From: Thiobacillus sp. | Lineage (GTDB): Bacteria; Pseudomonadota; Gammaproteobacteria; Burkholderiales; Thiobacillaceae | Direction: 5' to 3' | Assembly: GCA_018780025.1 (NCBI GenBank) | Contig: JADMKH010000173.1 | Location: 1 to 6,132 of the forward strand | DNA: 6,132 nucleotides | In this document: positions 1 through 4,803 of the stretch, piece by piece | Layout: every line of letters starts with the position of its first letter | Position numbering within the stretch: position 1 is the stretch's first letter | Made by a program: the position numbers and the translations under genes | The notes under the pieces: generated by a model | Databases searched by the model: none | What the model saw: only the letters and a program-made list of their open reading frames with translations | What the model was told of the DNA's origin: nothing

Positions 1-141
1 CATCTGGTCGAGAACGCCTTCCTGCATCTCAAGCGGTGGCGGGGGATCGCTACCCACTATGCAAAAAACTTGTCATCCTTTGTTGCCGCCGTGCAAATTC
101 GCTGCCTTACCCTTTGGACCCTTTGGCTGGCTATCTCGTGA
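1..141 (+). CDS. IS5-family transposase, C-terminal part (cut by window start)
   Basis: Reading from base 1 gives 46 residues and then TGA at 139-141. The opening segment HLVENAFLHLKRWRGIATHY matches the C-terminal signature of IS5-family DDE transposases, where the motif E-N-x-F-x-x-L-K-x-x-R-x-I-A-T-R-Y-x-K carries the catalytic glutamate (here E4) and the K/R residues that follow the DDE triad. The tail after this motif is hydrophobic (VAAVQIRCLTLWTLWLAIS), as in the last strand and helix of these enzymes. The first two acidic residues and the whole N-terminus lie outside the window, so intactness cannot be judged. The gene converges with dsrE2, and its stop lies about a dozen bases from the stop of that gene. 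The exact IS subgroup is not resolved. Confidence 0.8.
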   Translation, partial: HLVENAFLHLKRWRGIATHYAKNLSSFVAAVQIRCLTLWTLWLAIS

Positions 142-153
142 CGACACGGCCTC
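1..153 (+). mobile_element. Right end of an IS5-family insertion sequence
   Basis: The transposase stop is followed within about 12 bases by GACACGGCCTC (143-153). Read inwards this is GAGGCCGTGTCGTC, which resembles the GAGGC-type terminal inverted repeats of some IS5-family elements. The dsrE2 reading frame runs from the other side right up to 152-154, so the element edge must fall within a few bases of 150-156. The other terminal repeat and the target duplication are outside the window, so the precise boundary is inferred. If the edge is at 153, the dsrE2 stop codon TGA is formed partly from IS bases. Confidence 0.6.
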
Positions 154-661
154 AGATAAACAGGCAAATATCCGTTTCACCCGCGAATTCGAAAAAAGTC
201 GCTGCGCCACCGTATTCGATATCGCCGATAAAATCGGCGTGGTCAAACCCAAATAGTTCCACCGTCATCTGGCAGGCAATCATTTTCACGTCGGCTTCCT
301 GGCACAGTTCGCGGAGTTCGGGAATCGTAGCCACGCCATTATTCCTGATTGTCTGTTTCATCAAGGCGGTGGCGACGTTTTCATAACCCGGCACCAGCGA
401 CTGCACCACGTTCGGAATATTCCAGTTGTTCCCTTTGAACCACTTGGGGCCGAACGGTATTTTCATCGGCATGCCCGGATTGCCAAGCGGGCTGACCTTG
501 AGGCCGGACAAGTCCTTCTTCAGCAGTTGCAGGCCATAAAAGGTGAAGAAAATCTGCACCTCGTAGCCCAGTGCAGCGGCGGTGGAGGCGAGGATGAAGG
601 GAGGATAAGCCCAGTCCAGCGTGCCCTTGGTGGCGATCAACGCCATTTTCTTGGTTTCCAT
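152..661 (-). CDS. dsrE2: DsrE2-type sulfur carrier protein (DsrE/DsrF/DrsH-like family)
   Basis: The 169-residue product begins METKKMALIATKGTLDWAYP and has the DsrE2 signature of a hydrophobic segment Y-P-P-F-I-L-A-S-T-A-A-A-L-G-Y-E (19-34) followed by IFFTFYGLQLL (37-47). Family members are sulfane-sulfur carriers that work with TusA and rhodaneses in oxidative sulfur metabolism. Cysteines are at 120, 130 and 166. C130, in ACQMTVELFG, sits where the family's persulfide-carrying cysteine is expected. Start choice: AGGAG at 669-673 lies 7 bases before ATG 661. The gene follows tusA after 31 bases, so the two are almost certainly co-transcribed. The C-terminus ends at the IS junction (ICLFI then TGA) and may lack or have exchanged its last few native residues. 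The hydrophobic N-terminal half could be membrane-associated, which I cannot decide from sequence alone. Confidence 0.9.
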   Translation of the reverse strand: METKKMALIATKGTLDWAYPPFILASTAAALGYEVQIFFTFYGLQLLKKDLSGLKVSPLGNPGMPMKIPFGPKWFKGNNWNIPNVVQSLVPGYENVATALMKQTIRNNGVATIPELRELCQEADVKMIACQMTVELFGFDHADFIGDIEYGGAATFFEFAGETDICLFI

Positions 662-692
662 GGTGTCTCTCCTGAAGTTGGGGGATGAAGGC

Positions 693-920
693 TTAATGCT
701 TGCGCATCAGGAAAATGAATTCGCCGTTGTTTTCCGCGGTGGACAACAGTTCATTGCCAGTCTGCTTGGCAAACGCCTGCATGTCCTTCACAGAACCGGG
801 ATCGGTCGAGTTCACCTTCAATATCTGTCCGCTTTCGAGGTCGCCCAGGGATTTCTTGGTGCGCAAAATGGGCAACGGGCAGTTGAGGCCGCGGGCGTCG
901 AGTTCCTTGTCAAAGTTCAT
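693..920 (-). CDS. tusA: TusA-family sulfurtransferase / sulfur carrier
   Basis: The product is 75 residues, the usual size for the family. It carries the diagnostic motif LDARGLNCPLPILRTKKSL at residues 7-25, with the active cysteine C14 in the C-P-x-P motif. TusA proteins accept persulfide sulfur at this cysteine and pass it on, either for tRNA thiolation and cofactor synthesis or, when paired with DsrE2, in sulfur oxidation to sulfite in the cytoplasm. The DsrE2 gene 31 bases downstream favours the second role. AGGAG at 926-930 is 5 bases before the ATG, fixing the start. The rhodanese and Hdr-like genes that often accompany such pairs are not visible; the upstream gene is an AhpD-like protein and the downstream side is interrupted by an IS. 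A terminator-like hairpin lies immediately upstream of the ribosome binding site. Confidence 0.93.
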   Translation of the reverse strand: MNFDKELDARGLNCPLPILRTKKSLGDLESGQILKVNSTDPGSVKDMQAFAKQTGNELLSTAENNGEFIFLMRKH

Positions 921-931
921 GGTTTCTCCTT

Positions 932-965
932 AAAAAATCGGCTGATGCTGTGTCGCGCACAGCCG
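932..965 (-). terminator. Rho-independent terminator-like hairpin in the tusA leader
   Basis: On the minus strand CGGCTG (965-960) pairs with CAGCCG (944-939) and is followed directly by ATTTTTTA (938-931), giving a GC-rich 6-bp stem and a T6 tract. The 15-base loop contains CACAGC (952-947), which can instead pair with GCTGTG (963-958) in a competing hairpin with a 5-base loop and no T tract. The structure most simply ends the tetR/AhpD-like transcript. However, the tusA ribosome binding site starts right after the T tract, so there is no room for a promoter between them, and any tusA message beginning upstream must read through it. Confidence 0.5.
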
Positions 966-1013
966 GGAAATGCGCGTGTTACGTACCTTCTTTAAAACGT
1001 ACGCAGGAAACGG

Positions 1014-1583
1014 CTAATCAGCCCATACCCGCCCGGCAAACGCGGTGTCAACCGGGGTGTGGAACAGGTGGTTGGCATAATTGCTGAGGGTTTTCACGGC
1101 GATCGCCAGCACGATCTCCAGGATCTGTCGTTCGCTGAATCCAGCCGCCAGGAAGGCGCTTATATCCGCCGTGCCGGGCAGCCCCCGCTTCACCACCATG
1201 GTGCGGGCGAAGTCGTGCAGTGCAGCCAGCCTTGCGTCGGGGATGGGCAGGCCATCGCGTATGGCATTGGTCACGTCTTCCGGCACGCCGGACATCTTGT
1301 CGGCGATGAAACTGTGGGCGGCGACACAATAGGTGCAGCCGTTTTCGCGGCTGACCGCAAGCAGCACCACTTCCTGCTCTGCGGGGGTGAAACCGGAGCT
1401 TGCGCGAAAAAGTTCATAGCCGTGAATGTAGGTGTCGAGCAGCCCCGGCGAATTGGCCATGACGCCATACATGTTTGGCGCAAAGCCCAGTTTGGCTTTG
1501 GCCGCGCGCAAGTGATCCGCCGCGAGCGCTTCTGCATTGCCTTCGTCGAGCGCCGGGAGAGTGAGTTTGTATTCCGCCTGCAT
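1014..1583 (-). CDS. AhpD-like carboxymuconolactone decarboxylase family protein (probable peroxidase-related enzyme)
   Basis: With the start at 1583 the product has 189 residues. It carries the AhpD core E80-x-x-C83-x-x-C86-x-x-x-H90 (SRENGCTYCVAAHS), the catalytic and proton-relay arrangement of alkylhydroperoxidase D-type proteins. Genuine carboxymuconolactone decarboxylases lack the C-x-x-C pair, so a thiol peroxidase or disulfide reductase role is more likely than aromatic degradation; the substrate is unknown. Start choice: ATG 1583 has AGGAG at 1589-1593, 5 bases upstream. A longer in-frame start at 1616 would add 11 residues but would translate through a palindromic operator-like site and has no good ribosome binding site. 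The gene lies 56 bases downstream of, and in line with, a TetR-family gene, which probably represses it. Confidence 0.88.
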   Translation of the reverse strand: MQAEYKLTLPALDEGNAEALAADHLRAAKAKLGFAPNMYGVMANSPGLLDTYIHGYELFRASSGFTPAEQEVVLLAVSRENGCTYCVAAHSFIADKMSGVPEDVTNAIRDGLPIPDARLAALHDFARTMVVKRGLPGTADISAFLAAGFSERQILEIVLAIAVKTLSNYANHLFHTPVDTAFAGRVWAD

Positions 1584-1588
1584 GATGA

Positions 1589-1593
1589 CTCCT
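1589..1593 (-). promoter_or_regulatory. Ribosome binding site deciding the AhpD-like start
   Basis: The minus strand reads TTAGGAGTCATCATG. The AGGAG core is 5 bases from ATG 1583, selecting this start over the in-frame upstream ATG at 1616. Confidence 0.7.
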
Positions 1594-1599
1594 AAGTAG

Positions 1600-1615
1600 T
1601 GGACCGGATGGTCCA
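1600..1615. promoter_or_regulatory. Palindromic TetR-type operator upstream of the AhpD-like gene
   Basis: TGGACCGGATGGTCCA is a perfect inverted repeat with 6-base arms (TGGACC/GGTCCA) and a 4-base spacer. It ends 16 bases upstream of the AhpD-like ATG. The half-site resembles, as I recall it, the A/G-GACC-n4-GGTC pattern of NemR-class operators. A related site sits upstream of the adjacent tetR gene. A 5/6 match to a -35 box (TCGACA on the minus strand, about 1620-1625) lies just upstream, so the palindrome would fall in the promoter spacer, but no convincing -10 follows. Confidence 0.6.
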
Positions 1616-1639
1616 TATTTGTCGAAAAAAGCCGAATCC

Positions 1640-2233
1640 TTACATCAGGGATTTCAGCACCTGCCTGATAATGCCACGCAAGCTTGTCTCATCGGCCCCT
1701 GCCTTGCTCAGAGTCTTGAGACCGCTCATGCTGCTGACCAGATAATTGGCCAGCGTCACGGCATCGTGATCAGAGGGTATGTCGCCCTCGCGCTGCGCAC
1801 GTTGAACCGCTGTCAGCAGGACCTCGTGAAAACGGCCCAGTCCTTCGGCCACCGCCGCGGCGATACGCGGATCGCGGCGAGCGAATTCGTTGGCCGTATT
1901 CAGCACCAGGCAGCCGCGTGCCTCGCAGTCGCCCCGCGCCTCGTCCAGCACGCTCTCCAGAAATCGCCTGATGAACGCAACGCCAGACGGCGCACCATCC
2001 AGTGCCGAGCGCAGCTGGCCGATCATGAAATCGCCGTAGCGCGTCATGCAACGCTCGAACAAGGCCTGCTTGCTACCGAAAGCCTGGTACAGGCTGCTCT
2101 TCGACAACTGCATGGCATCGAGCAGATCCTGCATCGAGGTGTTTTCATACCCCTTGCGCCAGAACAGCTGCATCGCATCTGTCAGGGCGGCATCGGGGTC
2201 GAACTCTAACGGGCGACCGGGCGAGGTTTTCAT
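1640..2233 (-). CDS. TetR/AcrR-family transcriptional repressor, NemR/AcuR-like
   Basis: The chosen start at 2233 gives 197 residues, typical for TetR repressors. The N-terminal DNA-binding domain spans about 7-60, with GRPLEFDPDAAL, then FWRKGYENTSMQDLLDAM and the recognition helix region LSKSSLYQAFGSKQALFE. The C-terminal ligand domain contains GDCEARGCLVLNTANE with C103 and C108. C108, in G-C-L-V, falls where I recall NemR having its redox- and electrophile-sensing cysteine (C106), so thiol-based sensing is plausible but unproven. A longer frame to 2332 exists, but it would translate through an operator-like site and a promoter-like sequence and adds residues without TetR character. There is no clear ribosome binding site before ATG 2233; the leader may be very short. 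It probably represses itself and the downstream AhpD-like gene. Confidence 0.87.
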   Translation of the reverse strand: MKTSPGRPLEFDPDAALTDAMQLFWRKGYENTSMQDLLDAMQLSKSSLYQAFGSKQALFERCMTRYGDFMIGQLRSALDGAPSGVAFIRRFLESVLDEARGDCEARGCLVLNTANEFARRDPRIAAAVAEGLGRFHEVLLTAVQRAQREGDIPSDHDAVTLANYLVSSMSGLKTLSKAGADETSLRGIIRQVLKSLM

Positions 2234-2240
2234 GCGCTTA

Positions 2241-2269
2241 ATAATGGACCGTTCAGTACAATAAATCAA
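2241..2269 (-). promoter_or_regulatory. Candidate sigma-70 promoter of the tetR gene
   Basis: On the minus strand TTGATT (2269-2264; 4/6 match to TTGACA) is separated by exactly 17 bases from CATTAT (2246-2241; 4/6 match to TATAAT). The operator-like site 2245-2260 fills the spacer and touches the -10, a normal layout for autorepression. Initiation about 7 bases past the -10 would fall at the ATG itself, implying a leaderless or nearly leaderless message. This fits the lack of a ribosome binding site. Confidence 0.35.
2245..2260. promoter_or_regulatory. Second TetR-type operator, upstream of tetR
   Basis: TGGACCGTTCAGTACA has the same length as the palindrome at 1600-1615 and matches it at 11 of 16 positions, including a complete TGGACC half-site. 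Its own second arm is imperfect (4 of 6 pairs). The position, 11 bases upstream of the tetR ATG, suggests autoregulation with weaker binding than at the downstream site. Confidence 0.5.
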
Positions 2270-2389
2270 TCCCTGATTCCTGATCATTAAGCGGGTCCGG
2301 GAAAAGATGGGCATCATGTAATAGATCGGCATCTCAAAAGACTAAGTAGGGCAGTCTGGTCTATTTGATGAATTACATAAGGAACCCCC

Positions 2390-3466
2390 ATGTTCAAGCA
2401 AACCACTCTTGTTGCCACCTTCTCAGCCTCGCTTGGGGCATGCGCGACCCTGCAGCCAGCGACACCGCACGTTCTTGGTGTCGCCCCTGCCCCGGTCACG
2501 TTCGACGGCCACGTTTCCGGGCAAGCCACCGACTACGTCTTCGTTCTGGTGCCGGACGCCAATCCCGCCACGCCGGGTCTGTCGATGAAGGCCGGCGAAA
2601 CGATCCGCCTGAACATGCCCGGCGCATTCAAGCGCAACGAGCAAGTGGCAGTGAAAACCGATGCTGACACCAATATGGTGTTCACCAAGGGCTGGCCGCA
2701 AGCCGGGGTGAAACTGGCTGGGCAGTATGCGATCGGTTATGACGCACAATCGAATGCCATGACCGTGAAAGCGCTGACGGATATCAGGCCCGATGGCGCC
2801 AACGCCCCGGGCATCAAGATCATTCACCTGCGCGGACGCACCTTTCTGAATCCCGTGCCGGGCGACTACGCGGTCACGCTGGAGCACGTCAAGACCGACG
2901 GCAAGGTAAAAGCCGCGTGGGCCGGCAGCATCAAGGTGCTGGAGGATGCGCCGACGGCACGGCTCGCGCCGACCAACTTCCACCTGCCGCCCGGCACCAA
3001 CTCCGACTACCAGAAGACTGCACCCGGACAAGCGATGCCCCACCTTCTCGGCCTGCTCCTGTGGGGCGAAGCCGGCAGTGCGCTCAATCAGGTTGGCATC
3101 GCGCCGCGCGACCTGAACCGTTACCCGCGCTTTACCGGCGGCCTGCTGGTGCAGGACGTGAATGGAGACAAGGTGCTGGATCCGGCAGTGGACAAGGTGG
3201 TGGGCGGAATTGTCGGCGCGGCCCCCCAGGGCGCCAAGGGCCAATCGGCGGTGAGCCCCATCGGCGCCGACGGCAAACCGGTTCTTTCAGGCGAAGTGCT
3301 TCGCAGCGCGGCCTTTCCGCTAGCAGCGGGGGGCGGCAAACCCAATCCCGGCCTGCTGGCTATCCAGTTCCGCGCGGGCGACAAGCCCGGTTTGTACCGT
3401 CCGGTCTTTGAACTGCTGGGCGGCAACAGCTACACGTTCACCCTGGAAGCGGTGGCGGGCCGTTAA
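2390..3466 (+). CDS. Putative lipoprotein of unknown function
   Basis: The 358-residue product starts with a short lipoprotein signal: MFKQ, a hydrophobic stretch TTLVATFSASLGA, and C18 in L-G-A-C, which fits the lipobox. It is therefore probably exported and lipid-anchored. I do not recognise the family. Residues 35-190 look like beta-rich repeats with alternating polar and hydrophobic strands. Residues 256-268 (DVNGDKVLDPAVD) form a D-x-N-x-D-x-x-x-D-x-x-x-D pattern similar to dockerin-type calcium loops. The C-terminus, ELLGGNSYTFTLEAVAGR, ends in a beta strand. AAGGA at 2379-2383, 6 bases from the ATG, supports the start. It is divergent from tetR and lies 51 bases upstream of an ECF sigma gene on the same strand, so it may be a target or partner of that sigma factor. 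Without the lipid anchor the protein would be a plain periplasmic protein. Confidence 0.75.
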   Translation: MFKQTTLVATFSASLGACATLQPATPHVLGVAPAPVTFDGHVSGQATDYVFVLVPDANPATPGLSMKAGETIRLNMPGAFKRNEQVAVKTDADTNMVFTKGWPQAGVKLAGQYAIGYDAQSNAMTVKALTDIRPDGANAPGIKIIHLRGRTFLNPVPGDYAVTLEHVKTDGKVKAAWAGSIKVLEDAPTARLAPTNFHLPPGTNSDYQKTAPGQAMPHLLGLLLWGEAGSALNQVGIAPRDLNRYPRFTGGLLVQDVNGDKVLDPAVDKVVGGIVGAAPQGAKGQSAVSPIGADGKPVLSGEVLRSAAFPLAAGGGKPNPGLLAIQFRAGDKPGLYRPVFELLGGNSYTFTLEAVAGR

Positions 3467-3468
3467 CG

Positions 3469-3487
3469 GGATGGCGTCGCACCATCC
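3469..3487 (+). other. Hairpin between the lipoprotein and sigma genes
   Basis: GGATGG (3469-3474) and CCATCC (3482-3487) form a 6-bp stem with a 7-base loop, starting 3 bases after the lipoprotein stop. The sequence after it is C-rich, not T-rich, so it is not a standard intrinsic terminator. It could dampen read-through into the sigma gene or protect the 3' end of the message; it may also be chance. Confidence 0.3.
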
Positions 3488-3520
3488 TCCTCCCTGTCCC
3501 CAAACGGCGAGCCCATCGTG

Positions 3521-4129
3521 ATGCACAATGATTCGAGACTTCACGCGGCGGACCCGGATGAATGGCTGGAAGCCCATGGCGACGCCCTGTTCCGCTTCGC
3601 CATGAAGCATTTGCGTGACAGCGCGTCAGCCGAGGATGTGGTGCAGGAAACCCTGCTCGCTGCGCTTCAGGCGCGGGACGAATTTGCCGGCAATGCATCG
3701 CAGCGCACCTGGCTGACAGGCATCCTCAAGCGCAAGATTGCAGACCTGATCCGCAAGCGATCACGCGAGGCGACTTTTGAAAACGATGCCCAGGACGGTC
3801 ATGGCGATTCGACCGAATTGACTGCCTGCCTGTTCGATCAGCGGGGGGAGTGGGTCGTGCCCCAGCGGGCCTGGGGCGACCCAGACGCCATGTTCGAGCA
3901 GAATCGTTTTTGGGAAGCGTTCACGTGCTGTTATGACGGCTTGTCGCCAAAACTCTCGACGGCATTCTCGCTCAGGGAGTTTTCCGGGCTCTCCATCGAG
4001 GAGCTGTGCGAAATCCTCAATATTTCTTCGTCCAATTGCTCGGTGATTTTGTACCGCGCCAGGCTCGCATTGAAAACATGCCTGGAATCCAGTTGGTTCG
4101 ACAATCCGATGCGGAGGGGCCCTTCATGA
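3521..4129 (+). CDS. ECF-type RNA polymerase sigma factor
   Basis: The product has 202 residues from ATG 3521 (203 from GTG 3518, immediately adjacent; neither has a strong ribosome binding site). Numbering from the GTG, sigma region 2 spans about 17-83 with AEDVVQETLLAAL and the -10-recognition segment RTWLTGILKRKIADLIRKRS. A linker with FDQRGEWVVPQRAWGDPDA leads to sigma region 4 at about 136-194, including LSIEELCEILNISSSNC (helix-turn-helix) and YRARLALKTCLESSWF. The W-G-D-P linker and the C-terminal C-L-E-x-x-W-F are typical of a subfamily I know as TIGR02943, which includes the Neisseria Ecf factor paired with a zinc anti-sigma and linked to methionine sulfoxide repair. Its stop overlaps the anti-sigma start by four bases, so the two are translationally coupled. 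Target promoters are unknown. Confidence 0.9.
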   Translation: MHNDSRLHAADPDEWLEAHGDALFRFAMKHLRDSASAEDVVQETLLAALQARDEFAGNASQRTWLTGILKRKIADLIRKRSREATFENDAQDGHGDSTELTACLFDQRGEWVVPQRAWGDPDAMFEQNRFWEAFTCCYDGLSPKLSTAFSLREFSGLSIEELCEILNISSSNCSVILYRARLALKTCLESSWFDNPMRRGPS

Positions 4130-4413
4130 AATTCAATATTTCCTGTCAGGAGGCGAGCCAATTGGTCTCGCAACAAATCGACCAGCCATTAAGCCTGATG
4201 GACAGCATGCGTCTTCGAGCCCACCTCCTTGTATGCAAAGCCTGCCCGGTCGTGCACAGGAATTTCAAGGCCATCCACCAGGCTGGTCTGAAATACGCTT
4301 TGCGTGATGAAGCAGCAGGCGGTGCGTGCCCGGGGCTTTCGTCCGGGGCGAAGGGTCGGATTGCCAAAAGTCTGCGTCAAGAAAAAGGCTCCGGCGATAC
4401 AGGACAGCTGTAA
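4126..4413 (+). CDS. Zinc-binding anti-sigma factor (zf-HC2 type), cytoplasmic
   Basis: The product has 95 residues. C7 (NISCQEASQLVSQQID) followed by H33-x-x-x-C37-x-x-C40 (HLLVCKAC) makes the zinc anti-sigma signature C-x(n)-H-x3-C-x2-C. Such proteins bind and silence the cognate ECF sigma and usually release it when the zinc thiolates are oxidised or modified. There is no membrane segment, so it acts in the cytoplasm, like MseR or ChrR-type N-terminal domains. The C-terminal half (about 55-95) is rich in G, A and K and looks disordered. Start choice: GGAGG at 4113-4117 is 8 bases from ATG 4126, and the ATGA overlap with the sigma stop is classic for sigma/anti-sigma pairs. A longer upstream frame within the sigma gene is a shadow. 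Confidence 0.88.
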   Translation: MKFNISCQEASQLVSQQIDQPLSLMDSMRLRAHLLVCKACPVVHRNFKAIHQAGLKYALRDEAAGGACPGLSSGAKGRIAKSLRQEKGSGDTGQL

Positions 4414-4466
4414 TACTGAATTCGGGAAATAGGTCAGTCGGTCGCCTCTTGGCGCGGATAAACAAC

Positions 4467-4568
4467 CTATGAGGCGGCCAAATCGGGCGTGATCGCAACG
4501 GCAGGTTGCCGCTTCACTGCGGACAGCATGCCGACGATGAGCCCGAGCGACAGCATGCACGCCGCCAC
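4467..4568 (-). CDS. Possible 33-residue single-span membrane peptide
   Basis: From GTG 4568 the minus strand encodes MAACMLSLGLIVGMLSAVKR followed by 13 more residues and TAG. It is a plausible transmembrane helix ending in a positively charged K-R. There is no good ribosome binding site; ATG 4556 is an alternative start. The frame is the same as that of the ATG at 4739, so this piece may instead be the tail of a longer broken membrane gene. The function is unknown and I am unsure it is expressed. Confidence 0.25.
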   Translation of the reverse strand: MAACMLSLGLIVGMLSAVKRQPAVAITPDLAAS

Positions 4569-4575
4569 GACAGCG

Positions 4576-4739
4576 CTACAGGAGTTGACGTTTCAGAACG
4601 TAAAGAACGATCAACGGAAGGATCAGCCACTGGGCAAGGGGTGCCAATTCCGTACCAAGATGGGCAGGGTTGGCATGACCTCCGTGTATGCCTAGGGATG
4701 CAGCGGGCCGATAGCGATTGTTTCGAATGCAATGGTCAT
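4576..4739 (-). pseudogene. Small membrane-protein gene with an apparent frameshift
   Basis: ATG 4739, with AGGGGG a few bases upstream, starts MTIAFETIAIGPLHP and meets TAG at 4692-4694. A shift of one base near that stop leads into GIHGGHANPAHLG, then TELAPLAQWLILPLIVLYVL, then KRQLL and TAG at 4576-4578. The second part has strong membrane-helix character and a cytoplasmic-type KRQ end, unlike random shadow translation. A single missing base near 4693 would restore a 50-odd-residue, single-span protein with a His/Gly-rich N-terminal loop. It may be a decayed gene, a sequencing error or, less likely, chance. No family is recognised. Confidence 0.3.
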
Positions 4740-4803
4740 CAAGCCCCCTGGGCCAGGAACAGCGCCAAGGCGCTCGCGGGCGGACGGATCGGGTATCACG
4801 CGC

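Larger units (their letters stand above)
4414..4803. other. 390-base region without an intact gene
   Basis: This lies between the convergent anti-sigma and bcp genes. No RNA gene, CRISPR array or clear terminator with a T tract is visible. Near the anti-sigma end GGTCGCCTC (4440-4448) can pair with GAGGCGGCC (4471-4479) through one G-T wobble, and ATAGGT (4429-4434) with ACCTAT (4465-4470). These two pairings cross each other, and neither is followed by T residues. The rest carries minus-strand membrane-protein-like coding pieces described separately. Confidence 0.5.

Noticed and set aside
36..386. 116-codon plus-strand open frame crossing the IS end and dsrE2
   Set aside because: It is out of frame with the transposase tail and antisense to dsrE2, both of which have strong family signatures.
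1059..1595. 178-codon plus-strand open frame
   Set aside because: It lies antisense to the AhpD-like gene, shows no family motif, and reflects GC-rich codon bias on the other strand.
1619..2209. 196-codon plus-strand open frame
   Set aside because: It is antisense to the TetR gene, whose helix-turn-helix and length are clear; the plus-strand translation has no recognisable domain.
2234..2332. 33-residue N-terminal extension of the TetR protein
   Set aside because: It contains the operator and promoter-like sequence, and the extra residues do not resemble TetR N-termini.
2340..2389. ECF-type promoter for the lipoprotein gene
   Set aside because: GTC elements occur near 2354 and 2359, but no GGAAC-like -35 lies at the right distance; the only GGAAC overlaps the ribosome binding site.
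2423..3244. 273-codon minus-strand open frame
   Set aside because: It is antisense to the putative lipoprotein, which has a ribosome binding site and export signal; the antisense product is rich in H, R and Q in a shadow-like way.
4440..4479. Inverted repeat after the anti-sigma gene as a terminator
   Set aside because: The loop is 22 bases, one pair is a wobble, and no T tract follows on either strand.
4489..4695. 68-codon plus-strand open frame in the gene-poor stretch
   Set aside because: There is no ribosome binding site and it is antisense to the membrane-like pieces, which look more protein-like.
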